NCBI RefSeq assembly: GCF_047511655.1
Contig: NC_133391.1
Span: forward strand, 131,534,906-131,598,905
Length of the DNA stretch: 64,000 nt
From: Castor canadensis
Taxonomy: Eukaryota; Chordata; Mammalia; Rodentia; Castoridae
Reading direction: 5' to 3'
Part shown: one piece after another, positions 35,336-49,061 of the stretch
How the letters are laid out: each line of letters starts with the position of its first letter
Position numbering within the stretch: the first letter of the stretch is position 1
Translations under genes and position numbers: made by a program
The notes under the pieces: generated by a model
Told to the model about the DNA's origin: nothing
What the model saw: only the letters and a program-made list of their open reading frames with translations
Database searches by the model: none

Positions 35336-37140
35336 CAGACACATAAGGCCAGGAAATAAAACATATGACAGCAGAGCTGCTCTGGAGAAGAGTGGAATTC
35401 TCAAGCTTAGTTTTCTCTACACTGCTCTGTGGAGCTTTCTTATGGTCCTTTTGCACTCATTCACTAATATTCCATATTGCTTTTATGCTCTATTGTAAGA
35501 CAATTGGTTTCAGTGATTATCCACTCTGAGGGTGACATCTCAAAGAACATCTCTACTCAGGATTATTATAATTTGGAGCCCCCTGATTTTGCTGTTTAAA
35601 ATAGGTATTTCCTTATATCTTCCCTAAGCAAATTTCTATTAATAAGGATCTAGAGCATTAAAAAAAAAAACACATAAGATACTCCCCGGTGGATCTATCT
35701 GTCTTCTTCTATAGTCCCAAATTAGCTTGACTTGGGTTTTTGTTGGAAGCAGAAAAATTGTATGCAACAGTTATATAAGAGAATAGCTGAAATCAACTGC
35801 ATTGTTCTAGTTTCATCTAGATAAGATGAATCAAAATGTTGAGTAATTTTTGAGGTATAAGATGATTATTTGTATAGCTTCTGAATTTTGGATATTGACA
35901 GTCCCAGGGTCATAAAACCGTGGTGGCAGTTTAAGGTTCAGAGGAAATTCATGCAGTTAGGAGTTATCTCTACCAAAATGGCAAAACGTCAAACCAGAGA
36001 CTTTCCCCAGTGCTGTCCTTTGCCAGAAGCAGAAGACTAAAGCAGATGGATGCTGGAACAGTCTGCGCAGTAGACAGGCCAATGCATGTAATGCATATCA
36101 TTAAAAATAGTTAGCACAAAGAAATGGTTGTTACTGTGCTTCGTCCAAGTTGGACTTTGTAGCTAATTAAGTATAAGCTCCTTCTTTTTTCCCCCATGGC
36201 CATATGCAGTTTTTGAATTCTTACAACACTAACTGTTTTAAAGAAAAAGTTAAATGCAGAATGCATTGAGTTTGGTAGAGAGTTTAAAGGTCTGCATTTT
36301 CCCACCAAAGCTATTTAATATCAGCTGCAGAGTGGGTGTGTGTGTGTGTGGAAGGGTTGTGACCTCCCTTATTTTTACAACCATTGCCATGATTTCACAA
36401 TACTGGCAGCAGTCACCCAGAGTGAAGAAGTAGACTTTATTACAGTAATTATATGCCAGAATGTGGGTATTAAAACAGAAAACTTTTCTACTGATAATAA
36501 ATGTCAAAGGAAAAATGACTTTGCCCAACAAATAGCCCTTCATCAGTGTTTTTTTAAATACACTAATGGACTCAATGAGTACTAAGATGTGTGCATAGGG
36601 TGGAGGTTCAGACTCCATGTAGCTTTTTTTTGCCTTATTTTCAAGATGGTAAGTTGAAAATAGGTTGGAGAAGAGAGGTGTGTCTTAGCAAGTAAGGCAT
36701 GAAATTAGGTATGTTAATTTGAGCAAATATTCTTATTGTTTCTGCAGATGGATTAATTATGACCATCACTAAATTATACTGCTGTCTCTGGATCACTTCA
36801 TTGCTTTTCTCTGATAGATTTTGGTGCATTTCTGAGAGCTGGGAGAAATAATGTAGCATGGAAATTTATCCTGAAGTATGTTAGCTTTCTGACTATTAAA
36901 AAAAGCTTAATAAGGACAACAAAGGTCTGAATAAGTACCAGAAAGGTGTAACTTTTTGAAGATATCCATATTCTGGAAAATAAGCTTCTAGCAACTAAAT
37001 TATACTCATCAAGCATTAATTGTGGGATTTATCAATACATCTTTGAAATAATGAATATAGTAAAAATTAGGAAGCCTACATCAGGAAACATTTGTTTCAT
37101 TTTGCAATTGAGTTTAGTGAAAGGCTAAAAATATAGTACA
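35336..37140. other. Unassigned DNA
   Basis: No gene recognised; short TG run at about 36336-36351. The open frame at 36618-36250 (minus) has no known domain. Confidence 0.45.
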
Positions 37141-37251
37141 GGACTGACGGAATGGCTTAAGTGGTAGAGTACCTGCCTAGCAAGCAGAAGACCCTGGATT
37201 CAACTGAGTCTTCAGACTGGGGAATTCAACCCCCAGTATTGAAAAAAAAAA
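37141..37251 (+). mobile_element. ID-like SINE with internal duplication
   Basis: 'taagtggtagagtacctgcc' then 'tagcaagcagaagaccctgg' is the tRNA-like body, followed by a poly-A tail. The phrase ATTCAAC occurs twice (37199-37205 and 37224-37230), separated by about 18 extra bases not expected in the family. Confidence 0.85.
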
Positions 37252-38429
37252 TATGGTCCTTTTTATTGTTGTTTTTATTGGACTTTGAAACAGGCTCGTG
37301 GACCTTTCTCTGAAGTGCCTATTAGCTTGAATAAATTAGACTATTTGCAAAAAGTCAGTAGAAAAAAATTCAGAATACAATTTGGGTTCCTTATCTCCAT
37401 CACATAAGAGTTCACATCCTTCTTGGATATTTGGCCAGTTGCTTAAGACATATGGACTATTTGAAGGTGATACTAGACCTTTCTTAATACTAGTGTTCAA
37501 TCTTGTATACACCAGGTGCTTAACAAATGCTTGGTGATGATGATGTTCAGTCTGGGGCCTGCGCTGGACTTCTGCTTGGTTACATGGACAGACTTGAGAT
37601 GAGAATGTCTGGAAGTGAGTTTGATAGTGGATCATGAACCAAGTAGTGTCTTAAGGATGAACAGAGTAGCATCTGACTCACAACAACCTTAAGCACCACT
37701 CCCATCTGTTTCGTTGCTCAAAGTCCAGACTGGTCCCCAGATCGTGACTCTGATTCCCCTTCTGCGTTTTCTCTGTTCTTTGCAGTGGGTTTGTCTTTAA
37801 CAATGAGCCATTCATTCATGGGCACCCAGCGAGCTACCCAGGACCAGGGAGACGGCTGCAGACCCTGCAGGCAGTTGGCCACACTCCAGTCCTGATATTC
37901 TTGGGAATGTGGAATTATTTGAATCAAAGAGAAATAATCTTTTGCAAATGTTAATACAAATGACTGTAGGAAGGGCTTGGTGTTAAAAAAGAAGCTGAGA
38001 ATTCTTGATGCCTACTGAGTTATTTTTTGGCAGGGAGTAATACTAGGTTGCCATGGGAATGAAGAAGGCAAACTCATACTCATATTTTAATGGTTGCTCT
38101 TATAGTGGCATCTGTGTCATCTTCAACCACGCTAGGATGCAAAAAACCTGCTATCTGAGCCATTTGACTACTATTACCCCATGTTTTCTTTTTTTTTTCT
38201 TACATTTGAACTTGTAAACGTATCTCTAAGTTCATGAGTCCAGCTATATCACATTTTCTTTGAGCTGGCACATTTGAAGTTCATAGTGCTGATTATAAAC
38301 CTTCTGTATCATAAGTTTAAATGAAAAGGTGTACTCTGGGGGATCTGAAAGTCTACATACTTCTCGATCCAGTAGAATTGAGAATGTAGGGTAAAAGCCA
38401 GCTGACCTAGGCCAAGTCTCCCCTTTACC
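37252..38429. other. Unassigned DNA
   Basis: No gene or confident repeat recognised. Confidence 0.45.
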
Positions 38430-38630
38430 ACATCCTGTGTGCCCCTCTGGGAAGGTTACTAATCCTCTCTGAACTATGTTTCTGCATTTGTAAAACAGAG
38501 CTAATTACATCCTAATAACACTAATTACACTTCTGTGGTGTGGTGAGTGCCTCAAATAGTGTACACAAAGGCCTAGCACAGTGATCACAAATACTGGGTA
38601 ACTGTGATGCCAGTTCCTCATTCTGTGTCC
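38430..38630 (+). mobile_element. MIR
   Basis: 'gttactaatcctctctgaac', 'tttctgcatttgtaaaacag' and 'aggcctagcacagtgatcac' in MIR sense order. Confidence 0.65.
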
Positions 38631-38964
38631 ATGGCAGATACCACAACTCAATCCTTTTTCTTTTAGGTAAGAGGCAGGCTCATACCCCTTCTCAATACAG
38701 TGTTTCAAGCAGCCACTACCATCCCATCATTGTTAACCTGTGAGATTTGCCAAAGCACAATCCTTCAGATAGATTAGACCCTCAAGGGACAATAGTGCTT
38801 ACACTATTCTTGCTAGTATTATTAGCACTGTTTTCACAGGAAGCTGTAGCTATAACAGCAAGGAGACCCAGGAGGCTAGATTTTTGCTTTTTGTGCATGA
38901 TTTCATCTGCCTCCAGAATGCTTCACAAATTGCAGCATTGTGAACAGCTGTTTAGACAGGCTCA
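38631..38964. other. Unassigned DNA
   Basis: No gene recognised. Confidence 0.4.
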
Positions 38965-40165
38965 CTTCTGATCTCTGTCTGTGTCTCTGGTCGCTTCCTC
39001 TACCTTTTCCTTTGCTTGCTTCTCTTTATCTCAATGACCTTCGAACACTGGAGCATCTCTGGGCCCTTCTTTTCATTTTTATCCACATTCACTGGGTAAT
39101 CTTATCTGATCCTACCACTTTCAATATCATCCACACGCTAATGACATGGAGGCTGGAGATAAATCTCTGTTGTGTATACAACTGCATTCTTGAAACAATA
39201 TCTGATGGGATGTATCTATTAATTATGTCAATCAATTATATTAATTGTATTTTTAATAGGCATTTCCAGCCCAGCATGTTTTGGACTACTCTTCTGATTC
39301 ATAACCCCCACTGCTATAACCCAAATCTACTTCTTCATGGCCTTCGTCATTCTAGCAAATAGCAATTATGTCCAAGATTTGCTGCCATGTAAAATGTTGA
39401 AGTCATCCTTGATTCTTCTCCTCACACCCCACATCCAATCCACCAAGAAGTCCTGTTGATTCTACCTCCAAGAATCGTCTCATTTCTCATCACTTTTACT
39501 GCTAACATCATGGTCCAAGCTACCACAAATACCATCATCATCACTATCATTATTTTATTATAATAGACCAATAATTGGCTACCATTGTTTCTCAACACAT
39601 GGGGATACTATTTTAAGTGGAAACCAGATCACGTCTCTTCTCTATTCCACACCTTCCAATGTCTTTCCACCTCATTTTAAGTACATTCCAAAGTCCCTAT
39701 GATGTCCTGCAAGGCTCCACACATTGGACCTCAAGGCAGTGCTCCTTCCACTGTCCCCTGACTCATTCTGCTTTCACTACCTTGTTTCAAGGAAACTCAG
39801 GAGATGTTCCTCCTGTTGTTCCAAGAATATGACATTCCTGCTTCAGGGCTTTGCACTCAGTCACACTCTGCTTGGAAATGATATACACAAAGCTTTCTTC
39901 CTCATTTCTTTCCTCTCTGTTTATCAGCAAGACCAGCTTCTGTATAACACATAGCAACTGCCCTTCCTACTTAGCCTGGAGCCCACTCTCCCACTTCCTC
40001 ATGCTCTTTATCTCCACGGCATTTCTCAACATCTGACAGGTTATGGATTTACTTGTCTATTGATTCAATGATGTCAGACTCAAGAGGGCGGGAGCTTTGT
40101 TCTGTGCTACATTTCCAGCACCTAGAAAATTCTAGGCATAAGTTTTCACTTAATTTTTGTCCAAC
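38965..40165 (+). mobile_element. Long L2 (LINE-2) remnant
   Basis: About 1.2 kb of sense L2: 'taataggcatttccagccca', 'cacaccccacatccaatcca', 'tggtccaagctaccacaaat', 'ttcagggctttgcactcagt' and 'gtgctacatttccagcacct'. The ORF2-derived part is broken by stops, so the plus-strand open frames here are relics of L2 or chance. Confidence 0.8.
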
Positions 40166-40624
40166 TATTAAACGTATTAAATAAATGTGTCAGCAGATTT
40201 GCCACTAAGAGCAGGCGATTGATATGACCACTGTAACCATGAATAAAAAAATATTTTGTTTACTAAAATCTTTTTGTAACCTAATTTATTTATTCTGGTG
40301 AATAGGGACAATTTAACATGAGAAGATGCTGAGAAAGCTCTTAATTGAGCTTCTTAAGGCTGATAGACTTTTCATGGTTTTAAAATACAGGAAGATATTT
40401 ACAATTGTCTGAACTGAATTTATACTTGGCAGGGCTCAACTGGGGGTTTCTGCATTTCTACAAGGTATGCTAATTTGGTTGTGAGGATGAGGTGGATCTT
40501 TAACCCATATCAGTGTAGTTATTTATATAAGAAACACATGAAGAAATCAACTGCCCTTGTCAAAGAATGAAAGGGTGGTATAGGCCGCTGATAGAATTAA
40601 GAGAGAGAAGAAAGGGATAAAAGC
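40166..40624. other. Unassigned DNA
   Basis: Nothing recognised. Confidence 0.4.
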
Positions 40625-40745
40625 TATCTCTGGCAGAAGGGTGAACAGGTATGGGATTTAGCCCTATCCAGTAACAATGTGGCCTCAAATTAATCATCTA
40701 ATTTCATTGGACCTCAGCTTCATTGTCAGTGAAATGAAGGGCTGA
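40625..40745 (+). mobile_element. MIR fragment
   Basis: 'cctcaaattaatcatctaat' then 'ttggacctcagcttcattgt' matches the MIR core region. Confidence 0.45.
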
Positions 40746-41474
40746 GAATATAATATTTATCAGGTTAGTTCCAATTGTATTTTTGGGTGGTGCTATGAAA
40801 AAGATCTTAGCTTTAGATTCTCAGATGAAACTTTCATTAAATTGGAAATATCTCCAACGTCCAATATATTTTTCTGCAAAATGAAAAAGGTTGTTTAAAC
40901 TAGACTCTAAGGGTGTTTTTTTTCCAAGCCTAATGTTTTTCTTCATTGTAACTTTGGAGTTTTTCGGTTCTAATCAATTCACAATTGGCAACTGCAGTAT
41001 TTCTCAAAAGCACCTCCATTTCTCTTACTTTCCATTCCTGTGGCTTGTATTGGGATCTCTAGGTAAATATTCTGCCCCTAAACCATTCAGTTAGTTGACT
41101 AGTCAAAAGGCCTGGTCACACTTCCATGTTAACTTTCTATGCCCCAGGTTCTATAGGTGTGGAGAAATTGAAGAAAAGGAAACATTGATACTTCTTTTCA
41201 GTGCTGTGTTTGAGATTTCCCGATAAAAGCTTCAGAAAAAGGACTGCTCTGTTAATTTTTAACAAATGTGTAGGGGTGGTTTTGGGGTAGAGGCAGCCCT
41301 CTTGAAAGATGCTTATCAAACCGAGTCGGTTCTAACAGAGTACTTTGCAGGTAGGAACTCTTTCTCTGAGAATTATTGAAATGGAAAAAACAATGGCATG
41401 GCTGATTAACTGTGGGTTCATATCTGATTTTTTGATCAATTTAGCATGGTTCTTACTTCACAAAGCAGGTTCTA
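40746..41474. other. Unassigned DNA
   Basis: No gene recognised. Confidence 0.4.
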
Positions 41475-41690
41475 AGTTTCGTCTGACAGACATACATGGA
41501 GTACCTGCTATGGGCCAGCGTCCTTTGTGAGGGCCTTCCACATGCGTTGTTCTGCCTCATTCTCTCCCGCTCTGTGGTGATGTATATGTCTGAAGAACTC
41601 GAGGCTCAAAGACGTCATGGAATTGCGCCAGAGTCACAGGGAGCAAAGCTGGTATTGAAACCCAGGCATTCTGCGTCCACCTCCTCTGCT
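41475..41690 (-). mobile_element. MIR, antisense
   Basis: 'agtacctgctatgggccagc', 'gaggctcaaagacgtcatgg' and 'gagtcacagggagcaaagct' follow antisense MIR, ending near 'ttgaaacccaggcattctg'. Confidence 0.75.
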
Positions 41691-43424
41691 GACTCCATCG
41701 CATAGCAGCTGTGTGGCAGGATAGTACATTGAATAATGTTGGCTCCATCTGCTGCTGTGACTAAAACTGTGAGAGAGCCCAACAGAGGCAAGCCTCAGAT
41801 TGCTGATAATAATTTTATATTTTTCCTTTTTGTGGAAATCCAGGGTTTCTGGAAATAAGCATTATTGTTCAAGTTGAACGTGATTGTGACAAGCACTGAG
41901 TCCTTCCATCCCTGCTCTGACCTGACTGAAGGAGTGGTGGCCCTCAAGTCTGCTTTTCTTGCTGGGTAGAGCTCCTTTCACCACGGATATCAGTGCATTG
42001 AGATGTCCTGTTAATGTGCTCCCAGTGACCCCAGTTAAGGAAGTGATCATACTAATCCACTGTTTGCTTTCAACATTATGGTAGACTGGGGTTAATTTTC
42101 AAAGAATTCGATTTTATTTCTGAATTTCCTCCCAAATGGTGGGAGAATAATTTTGAAATCAATTTCTTTAATAAAGTAAGAGTAACAGAGGCCTTTTACA
42201 TATAGAATGATGCTTCTTTGGTGTTTAGGGGGGTGTGAACAAAAGTACACCTTTAATTGCCCTTTTTACCTACCCTTCTCTTCTTACATTTCTTAAATTT
42301 CCCCAGACACAGCTCAGTACTAAGTGTCTGCTGTCCTCTAGCTACAAATGATATGTCCTGTCTAAAGTCCTCCTGCTCCCTCTACTCAGTGGACAGTTCC
42401 TTGTTCATGGAGGTTGGACCCTTTTCCGCTGATGCATCCAGCAATTGTCTGAATATTCCACTGCTCAACTTTGCATAAGCTTGTATTTTATCTCCTTCCC
42501 TAGATTAGATTAGATACTGTGTTAGGGCCAAGAAATCTAATATTTCTCAGTTGGCTGAAGGCCTTAACCAGGACTGGTGCTTAGTAAATGTGTACTTCTC
42601 TAAGATTTGATTAAATTGTCAACAAGATAAATGGAGGAGCCATGAATTCTATGCTAGGACACATATCATTCTGCATTCTGAGTAATGCTTCTTTCCTTTA
42701 CCTTTTTCTCCCCAAAAGAACTTAGTGAATTAGGTCTCTGCTATTCTTAGTACAGACCATTGCAGCATATAGGTTCCTTTGTGTGAGTTCGGGCTTTCAG
42801 AGAGAAGTAAGCAAATTGAAGAAGAGCAATGAAGAATGTGTTTGGGTATCTTAAAAGGAAATGGTCATGAAGTCAATATTTTAGGGATAATCTTTGTGAT
42901 ATTTGTATTTATAGTATGTTGTCAGGCTAGCAAGTGTAGGAAAATAAATATATGCTTATAATCTGTTTCTGAGTAATTGATTTACTAACCCCTAGACTGG
43001 TTCTAAAAATATATGTCCCCATTACATTTAGGATTAGATTTTAAATGCCTCAATTGGGATGAGTTCATTGAAAGGCCATTGACGATGTTGGTAATAAAAT
43101 AGCAGAGGCACACATGATGTGAAGACCCAACTCTGTGTGTGGGTGGTAGTCAGCCTCTGGGGAACCCTGTTTCTGATACCTGTGTAAAGGAAGGTGAGGC
43201 CAAAGGGCAGGCTCTGGATGTACAGATCTTGTCCTTTTCCCTTGAAGGCTGACTGATTACTTTATAGCAATTAGTCATCACAGAGTACCAGTGACTTATC
43301 TGCCAAATCAATGAATATTCCCATTCCCACTGACTCACTTAATGAAAAAAAGGTCACATGTGAAGAAAAAGGGAAGGGGTAGAGAAAAAGAGGGAGTGGG
43401 AAGAGCAGGAGCTTTTTCAGTGTA
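41691..43424. other. Unassigned DNA
   Basis: No gene. A possible L2/MIR 3' fragment near 42480-42590 is too eroded for a firm call. Confidence 0.4.
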
Positions 43425-43900
43425 TGTATTTTTCTCCAACATTTTATTATAAAGATTTCCATATACATAAGATATCCATAAAAGTTGCAAGAAAATGCAG
43501 TTAACACCTATATGCCTACAACTTAGAGTCTACAATTAACATTTTGCTGTAATTACTTTATTGCATTGATCTATCCATCTTAATAGTAATATCCTATGAA
43601 TTTTGGCAAAAACTTTCACCTGTGTGACAGAACCCTGTCCAGATATAACATATAACCTTCAATTCAGAAAGGTCTTTCTCTCTCCTTCCAGGGTAATTCC
43701 CATATCTCACTCCCAGAGGCAACTGCCAGGCTAATTGTTTTGATGTTGTCATTTAACTGTAGATTAGTTTTGCCTCATTTAGAATTTTGTATTAATAAAG
43801 TTGTCAGTAGGAGCTCTTTTGAATTTCAGGCTTCTTTCACTTGCCATAATATTTTTGAGATTCTTCCATATCGTTTTTTATGTCCGTTTATTTATTTAAA
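43425..43900 (-). mobile_element. Old L1 3' region, antisense
   Basis: 'ataaaagttgcaagaaaatg', 'taattcccatatctcactcc' and 'ggcttctttcacttgccata' resemble the antisense L1M 3' UTR. Boundaries uncertain. Confidence 0.55.
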
Positions 43901-44019
43901 ACAAAACAATCTCTGTTAGCCTTTAGAGATTCTTTTCAAAGCAGCCAGGAAGATAAAGTTTAAAAAAAAAAAAGGAGGGAGAGAGAAACAGAAAAGGGGG
44001 GCATTTGAAAGGGACCCTA

Positions 44020-44135
44020 ATAATAGCTACTTTGTCCTCTTCATTTTCCTGATGAAGAAATTGAGGACCAGTCCTTGTTCAAGGTCATGCAGACTGAGCT
44101 GAAACTGGAACCCAGATCTCCTGACCTGCTCTTGA
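44020..44135 (-). mobile_element. MIR, antisense
   Basis: 'tcctgatgaagaaattgagg', 'caaggtcatgcagactgagc' and 'ctggaacccagatctcc' are antisense MIR landmarks. Confidence 0.7.
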
Positions 44136-46967
44136 AATGGTTAGGAAGGCAGCTGAGTGGGGTGGTTGTTTTGAGCTGAAGCCATGTGAGACCAGAGAGT
44201 TTCGACAGAGCTTTGCTTTAGAGGATGTGAAACTACACTAACCTCATGTGACAAGAAATCCTCGGAGGCCTTGGTGTGGAGCCAGGGGAGGAAGTTTGAC
44301 ACAGCTTCTGGTTACCAGCTCCACCTCTGAACCCACTGGCCCAGAGTGACTTATGGTGAGCTTTCTGATTTGCGATAAAATCAGACACAGGCAGGGAAAG
44401 CTTTTCTTCCCTGGAGTGCACAAGACAGGGTAATGCTAGAGGGAGGAAAAGAAAAGACCAGACCAGGAAAGGCACCTTCAACCACATGGCCCTTCCATAG
44501 CAGAGGACCAGGAGCTGCAAATGAAATGCCCAGGGAGGGAGGCATGCTGTGGTTACAGACAGAGCCTTTGTCTCCTGAGTGCATGTTCCAATTCAGCCCA
44601 GGATGACAATGACCTGGTGGTTCCTGCCTGCCAGCTGTTGGCTGGCCTTTGTGAAAGTCCCAGATCCCTGGGCCAATGCTTAGCGGGCAGGTATCCATAT
44701 CGTGAAGCCAACTGGCACTGCTGGCACCTTTGTTGATGAAATGAGCACAGGGACTGGGAACCAAGGCGGCTGGTCCACTCTCCCCACCAGCTGGGACCCA
44801 TGGGCAGGTGCTGGGAGAGAGTTCCTGTTGCCATGGTAACTGATCAGAAAAAGGGGTTTCTTCTTCAGAGTCAGTTTGATTTCTTTTCTGCCAGGGAAAG
44901 ATGGTAATCTGTGGCAGCCCAGTCATATGTATCAGTGCATGCTTTTTGAATCTTAACTTCTAATTGGATCTAATATCAGTGTCGCCCTCTGGGCAAATCT
45001 GGGGGTTGGTGGATCTGTTGGGGGATGTCATCTTGATGAAGATCAGATCACTGGAGAAGTCCCAGAAGGGACTGTCCAGTGTAAACCAGGCAGAGCTGGA
45101 TAAAGAATTCCAAAGACTTTTTTTTTTGAAAAGGCAGACAGGTTGGACGGGTTCTCTGGGCTATTCCGGAATACAGAGATTAGTGCTGACTGTTTGAGGC
45201 ATGTCTTCCTAGATGTCCTTTGGCCAAACTGTCCTGGGCAGGGTGAAGGGACCCTTGTCAGTTTGCTGGGCCTGGCAAGTTTGCCACAATGAATTTATTG
45301 TAAGGAAGCAAGCTTTCCTCACCACCATTGTTCTTCTCTCTGTAAACCTTGCATGCATGCCTTTACCTTCAATAAACATATTTTCTGGCTTTGATTTGAA
45401 AGTCTAACTTCTTCATATTAATATTTCTGCATCTCACTCAGATAAAAGCTGCTCTGACTCAGGTCATTGGGTTGAGTGTCAGTAATTTTCCCATTTAGCC
45501 TCTCCTGTGTATGTTCATGAAATAAACTCCTTCTCCATGCCCTGAGGCTTCTGTTGGGAGAAATAAATGAAGGGCTTCTGAACCCCTGGGAGAATTTTAT
45601 TCTGTTCTGCCCACTGGTGTCTTATCAAAATTATTTAGGTGGGATGGCAGGTACCACGACAATGGGAATACTACTATGAATAAACCCTAAACTACTTGCC
45701 TGCAAGTATAACCATGTATAAAATGAAAAGATTACAGTAAATCAGTCCTCAGGTCTTTGGCCAGCTGGTTTTCCAAAACTTTGGATTTTTAAATAAAAAA
45801 AAAGAAAAGCTCTAAATAGGTTCAACAATTAACAGACTACACTTACAAAGCTTTGCAGTGGATCCTTGTATGCAGTAGATATTTAGAATTTGTCTGCTAA
45901 GCCAGGGACAGTGGGGGTACACAGACAGAAAAGGCATCATTTTCTATCCTGAAGGATCTCACAGCCCCATGTGGGAGGGGGTGATAAGAAGAAGAAATAA
46001 TTCTCAAGATTGGCAGGAATTTGAAGGCAATGTTCTGCTTGGGAAAAGAACTTATGTTCTGGTTTGGAAGAGCACTTTAGTGGACATATTTAATGTGAGA
46101 GATGAGTCCCTTCCTCCAGCACTTCTCAATTGGCAGGGCCAGGGTGATTTGAGTGAGGTACTTGCCCTGGGGACAAAAAGATGACAAAAAACTTAGTGAT
46201 CACAATAAATAGTATTACAATGTCATTTAAAAAAAATCAAAAAGAATGAAAGAACCCCATGATGAACCCAAAGCATGAGCATTTTAAATAGAGAATCTGA
46301 CCTTGCACATGTATGACCTTGCATTACTTTCCTCACCATAATCCTAGCCCTTGTTCTAATAAAACTTTACTTATAAAATTTGTCAACTTGGATTTAAAAA
46401 CTTTTGCATTAAAACATATCTAAAGGTTTAGACAAAGAAGAGTATAATGTAATTTCTGTTTTAGGGATGTCATTAGAGAAAGCAATTAAGAGAAGATGAT
46501 GGGGATCCTGGAAGAAGGTGGTGAGCATAAGTTAAGTTCTTCATGGTGGAGAACAGTTAATGAATATTTACAAAAGAGACATCTAATAATGGTGTTGAAG
46601 TTCCTTATTCTGCACCACAGTTTACCTTCCTTTTTCCCCTATCCTTCAGTTATAAGTCTGATATATAGAGTAACCCTTGAATTCATGATGATTTGAGAGA
46701 AAAGAAGAAAGAAGGGAGGTGTACAGCACTGGAGGAAGTAGGCTAGTGAGAGTGGAGGAAAGACATGGGAACAATGAGGAGGTAGCAAGGTGAGGCTCAG
46801 GAGAAGCCTCAGCCCTGCACACTTTGGGGAGAGGGTGGAGGTGGGCTGGAGGGTTTGCAGTACCTTGGATGCAGCCTTGAGCTCTGCCTCTTTTGCTGTA
46901 TTAAGGAAAGATAGGCTCTTGGGCAGCAGACTCTTGGGGCTGTTCCTGTCAATCCTCATGGTATACA
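44136..46967. other. Unassigned DNA
   Basis: No recognised gene. The part at 44240-44900 is GC-richer than its surroundings and not assigned to a transposon. A 181-codon minus-strand frame (44926-44381) lies here; it has no domain and overlaps other frames. A weak L3-like phrase is seen near 45900-45970. Confidence 0.4.
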
Positions 46968-47380
46968 TCATGTTCAGTCTTTGGTTTGCCTTCCAGGTCC
47001 ACTTACCCCCCTTCTCCTGCTTTCTTGCCTTAGAGGTGGCCCTGAGTGGACAAGAACTCCTTGCCTCCTGCTTCCAACTGGATTGGAAGGAGGGAGGAGC
47101 ACAAACTTCCTTGGGTTTCCAATAGCTCCTTTCCTGGGGGGGGTTGTCCTAGGCTGGGTGCATCACTCTATTGGAGGCTACAGCTTCTGTCCAGCATCCC
47201 TCCCTTCTTCTTCCATGTTCTGGGAACCACGTCTCCTTCTTACCTTTTCAGTCTAGGAGTAGTAACAGAGGCCCTCCTTACATGCTCTAGGGTTTGTATT
47301 ATCTTTGTAAAGAGTCTATATTAAACTCTCTTCAATTGGGGGCTCCAATTTGTTTCTTGCTGAGACCGTGACCAATACAG
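46968..47380 (+). mobile_element. Probable old LTR, sense
   Basis: The right end 'tctgggaaccacgtctcctt', 'ttttcagtctaggagtagta', 'tttgtaaagagtctatatta' and 'gagaccgtgaccaatacag' resembles the U3/R/U5 end of an old mammalian LTR, with an ATTAAA-type signal in 'atattaaactct'. The 5' boundary is a guess and the family is unassigned. Confidence 0.45.
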
Positions 47381-49061
47381 ATGCAGAGAGGACTAAAAGG
47401 TTTGTACAGAGGGTTAGAGGTTGAAGGTGGAGGAAACAACCAGTTTCCAACCAGAACATGGGTGGGCACCACTGATGGTGTTGGAGCTGAATCTGTGGAA
47501 TGAGATATTTCCCTGGACTGAAGTGAACCTAGACAAACACAGTGGACACCTGCCAAGCAAACACAGCAAGCAGGTGTCGGCATAAGCAAATCTCAACAGT
47601 CTCCATGCTCATAAAAGGCTATGATTGCCCAGTGGTCCTAACAGGCACTGGAAAGTTCAAACAATAAAACCACCATCACCCATGCTCCTGTAATCCTCAT
47701 TGTTAATTTGACATGCCTTCCTCCAGAGCAGGAGTTTTATTCTGTGTACAACTTTGGATCCTGGCTTTCTTTAACATTACACAAGTAATTTTCCCACCAC
47801 TGAAGAAGACTTGTAAATATCCATTTCAGGCTGCTCCTTTAAGATGAGGAATCACCCTAAAGATCTGAATGCTGTCACATCATAGACTCTCTTAAAACAC
47901 TCTAGTAACTTTGTACACTTACATCATAAACTTTTTTTTTTTGCTTGCTAAAATTTTTAAATCACTATGAAAAAACCTAATGGTAGGCATAATTGAGTTT
48001 TAGAGTTGAGTTATTGTATTTTGCTTGCTTGTTCTCATCTTCCTCATAGTATTATTGAATCCATTTTTCAGCTCACACTCAACCTCTGCTAGTCATGAAG
48101 CTGAGAAATGTCTTAGGAAAAACATCTGATTGAGACACACTTGCGTTTTTCACATGACTTTGCCAAATAGGTGTTTCTGTATCCAAACTGAGGAGACTTC
48201 CACACTGACAGCTGCCGTGACTTAATGTTGAAATCTACTTTTCAATAATTTGGATGTGGAATTCAAGCTAGTTTCTGCAAATGATTTATAAAATGGCTCT
48301 ATTTTCTGTGGAAAGTTAAAACCTAGCACCTCTTTGGGTAGGACTTAGAGAACCCCAGGAATCTACAGGGATGTGGATTTAATTGTCACATTGATTGGAT
48401 GTGCTTTGGTTTGGGAATCTGTCATGGAAAGGAGCACATAAGATATTGGCAAGAAGGTTGTTTTAATAAAAAATAACATTTAAAGGTCAGAAGTCTGTTA
48501 CCTAACGTATAAGATAGGTTTAAAAGACTGTGGCTTATAGGATCTGATGTTTGCATAGCGTTGAAGACAATACTGAGAACCTCTACCCAATGCCAATTTA
48601 AGGAAAACATAAAAAAAACTCCCTTACATCACACAATAAGGTGTTCTTTTATGAGAGTTGTCCCTGAGTTGGGAAGCAGGCTTGAACTCTCCAGTGTCTG
48701 GCATTATTTTGTATTGAATGAACACCATTGTGAACATAACATTGCAATGTAATTGGGTTTCCCTTTTCAATTTTGCCTTCACTTTTATCAATAATTTGAA
48801 TGAATATATAGAAGACATTTTTAAGTGTTGTAATATTACACACATTTGGGAGGCTTCACTAACTGAATCAATACAAGTGCTCCAGATGTTAGATTAATGG
48901 ATTGACAAGAGAATAAAGTTAAATAAGAAATGAGTATTAGGTCTTGGATTTTTTTTGAAAAAAAATAAGTTAACTGGAATGAATGGCTTAACAGAAGTTC
49001 ATGTGAAAAGTTTCACAAGCTTTATCACCAAGGAAGTTCAGTGTGAGGCCAGTGTTACATC
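47381..49061. other. Unassigned DNA
   Basis: No recognised gene or confident repeat. Confidence 0.4.

Noticed and set aside
44381-44926. 181-codon minus-strand open frame
   Set aside because: Overlaps other open frames on both strands, composition follows local GC-richness, no domain recognised.
45345-45370. GCATGCATGC palindrome as a regulatory site
   Set aside because: A single short palindrome without clustering or other support.
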